DNA of 6,166 bases from Aquabacter sp. (GTDB lineage Bacteria > Pseudomonadota > Alphaproteobacteria > Rhizobiales > Xanthobacteraceae), in the NCBI GenBank assembly GCA_030147645.1, contig JASBUY010000182.1, positions 1-6,166 on the forward strand, read 5' to 3'. The translations under genes were made by a program, and so were the position numbers. Shown in pieces: positions 6,059 to 6,166 of the stretch. Numbering within the stretch: the first letter of the stretch is position 1; the number at the start of each line of letters is the position of its first letter. The notes under the pieces are model-generated. The model saw nothing but the letters and a program-made list of their open reading frames with translations, was not told the origin of the DNA and searched no databases.

Positions 6059-6166
6059 GGACGCAGAACCCGCCTCGCGCTCCTGCAGGACCCGTGTGAG
6101 CACCGCCTCGGGGCTCGCATAGGCTTCCTGAAGATCGACGTTCCAATAGCGCAGTTCGTCCAGAAG
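6056..6166 (-). CDS. C-terminal end of an unrecognised protein (partial)
   Basis: On the minus strand an open frame enters from the right edge and ends at a TGA (complement of 6056-6058). It gives 36 residues: a mostly helical, charged stretch with L-R-Y-W-N-V-D-L-Q-E-A-Y and then S-P-E-A-V-L-T-R-V-L-Q-E-R, ending E-A-G-S-A-S. The Tyr-Trp-Asn-Val-Asp core looks like real protein rather than antisense noise, the codons favour G/C at the third position, and the frame stops a sensible 54 bases from lpxK in convergent orientation. I do not recognise the family, and too little is present to name a function. A competing minus-strand frame over the same bases (about 5835-6146) runs deep into the lpxK coding region and is less likely. 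Confidence 0.55.
   Translation of the reverse strand, partial: LLDELRYWNVDLQEAYASPEAVLTRVLQEREAGSAS

Overview
The window is GC-rich with strong G/C preference at third codon positions. Its protein families and gene order point to an alphaproteobacterium of the Hyphomicrobiales (Rhizobiales), plausibly Xanthobacteraceae (Xanthobacter/Azorhizobium/Ancylobacter type). That placement comes from recalled family resemblance, not from a database search. It reads as ordinary chromosome: no tRNA, rRNA, insertion sequence, CRISPR array, phage gene or attachment site was seen.

Layout. Six complete plus-strand genes of recognised family follow one uncharacterised secreted-protein gene; the right edge holds the end of a minus-strand gene. 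(1) 44-550: small exported four-cysteine protein of unknown function. (2) 561-1529: ubiA, the membrane prenyltransferase of ubiquinone synthesis, starting at GTG 10 bases after gene 1. (3) about 1666-2463: cysQ-type 3'(2'),5'-bisphosphate nucleotidase. (4) 2491-2736: small DUF4170 protein. A rho-independent terminator candidate follows at 2758-2796. (5) 2863-3576: DUF374 acyltransferase of the LpxJ-like group. (6) 3573-4868: waaA (kdtA), Kdo transferase. (7) 4865-6001: lpxK, lipid A 4'-kinase. Genes 5-6 and 6-7 overlap by the four bases ATGA, so these three are very probably one translationally coupled unit. (8) Complement of 6056-6166: C-terminal 36 residues of an unrecognised protein, convergent with lpxK.

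How they work together. LpxK phosphorylates the lipid A disaccharide, WaaA adds Kdo to the resulting lipid IVA, and the DUF374 protein most likely adds a secondary acyl chain. The 2863-6001 unit is therefore a lipid A-Kdo assembly operon at the inner membrane. CysQ and the DUF4170 protein lie just upstream, in an order I recall from other Rhizobiales; their link to lipid A is not established. UbiA belongs to respiratory quinone synthesis.

Nothing here is clearly a new system. The most useful points are the terminator that splits a familiar cluster, the unusual acyltransferase motifs, the unexplained conserved small protein, the Ala/Pro tail on LpxK, and the four-cysteine secreted protein before ubiA.
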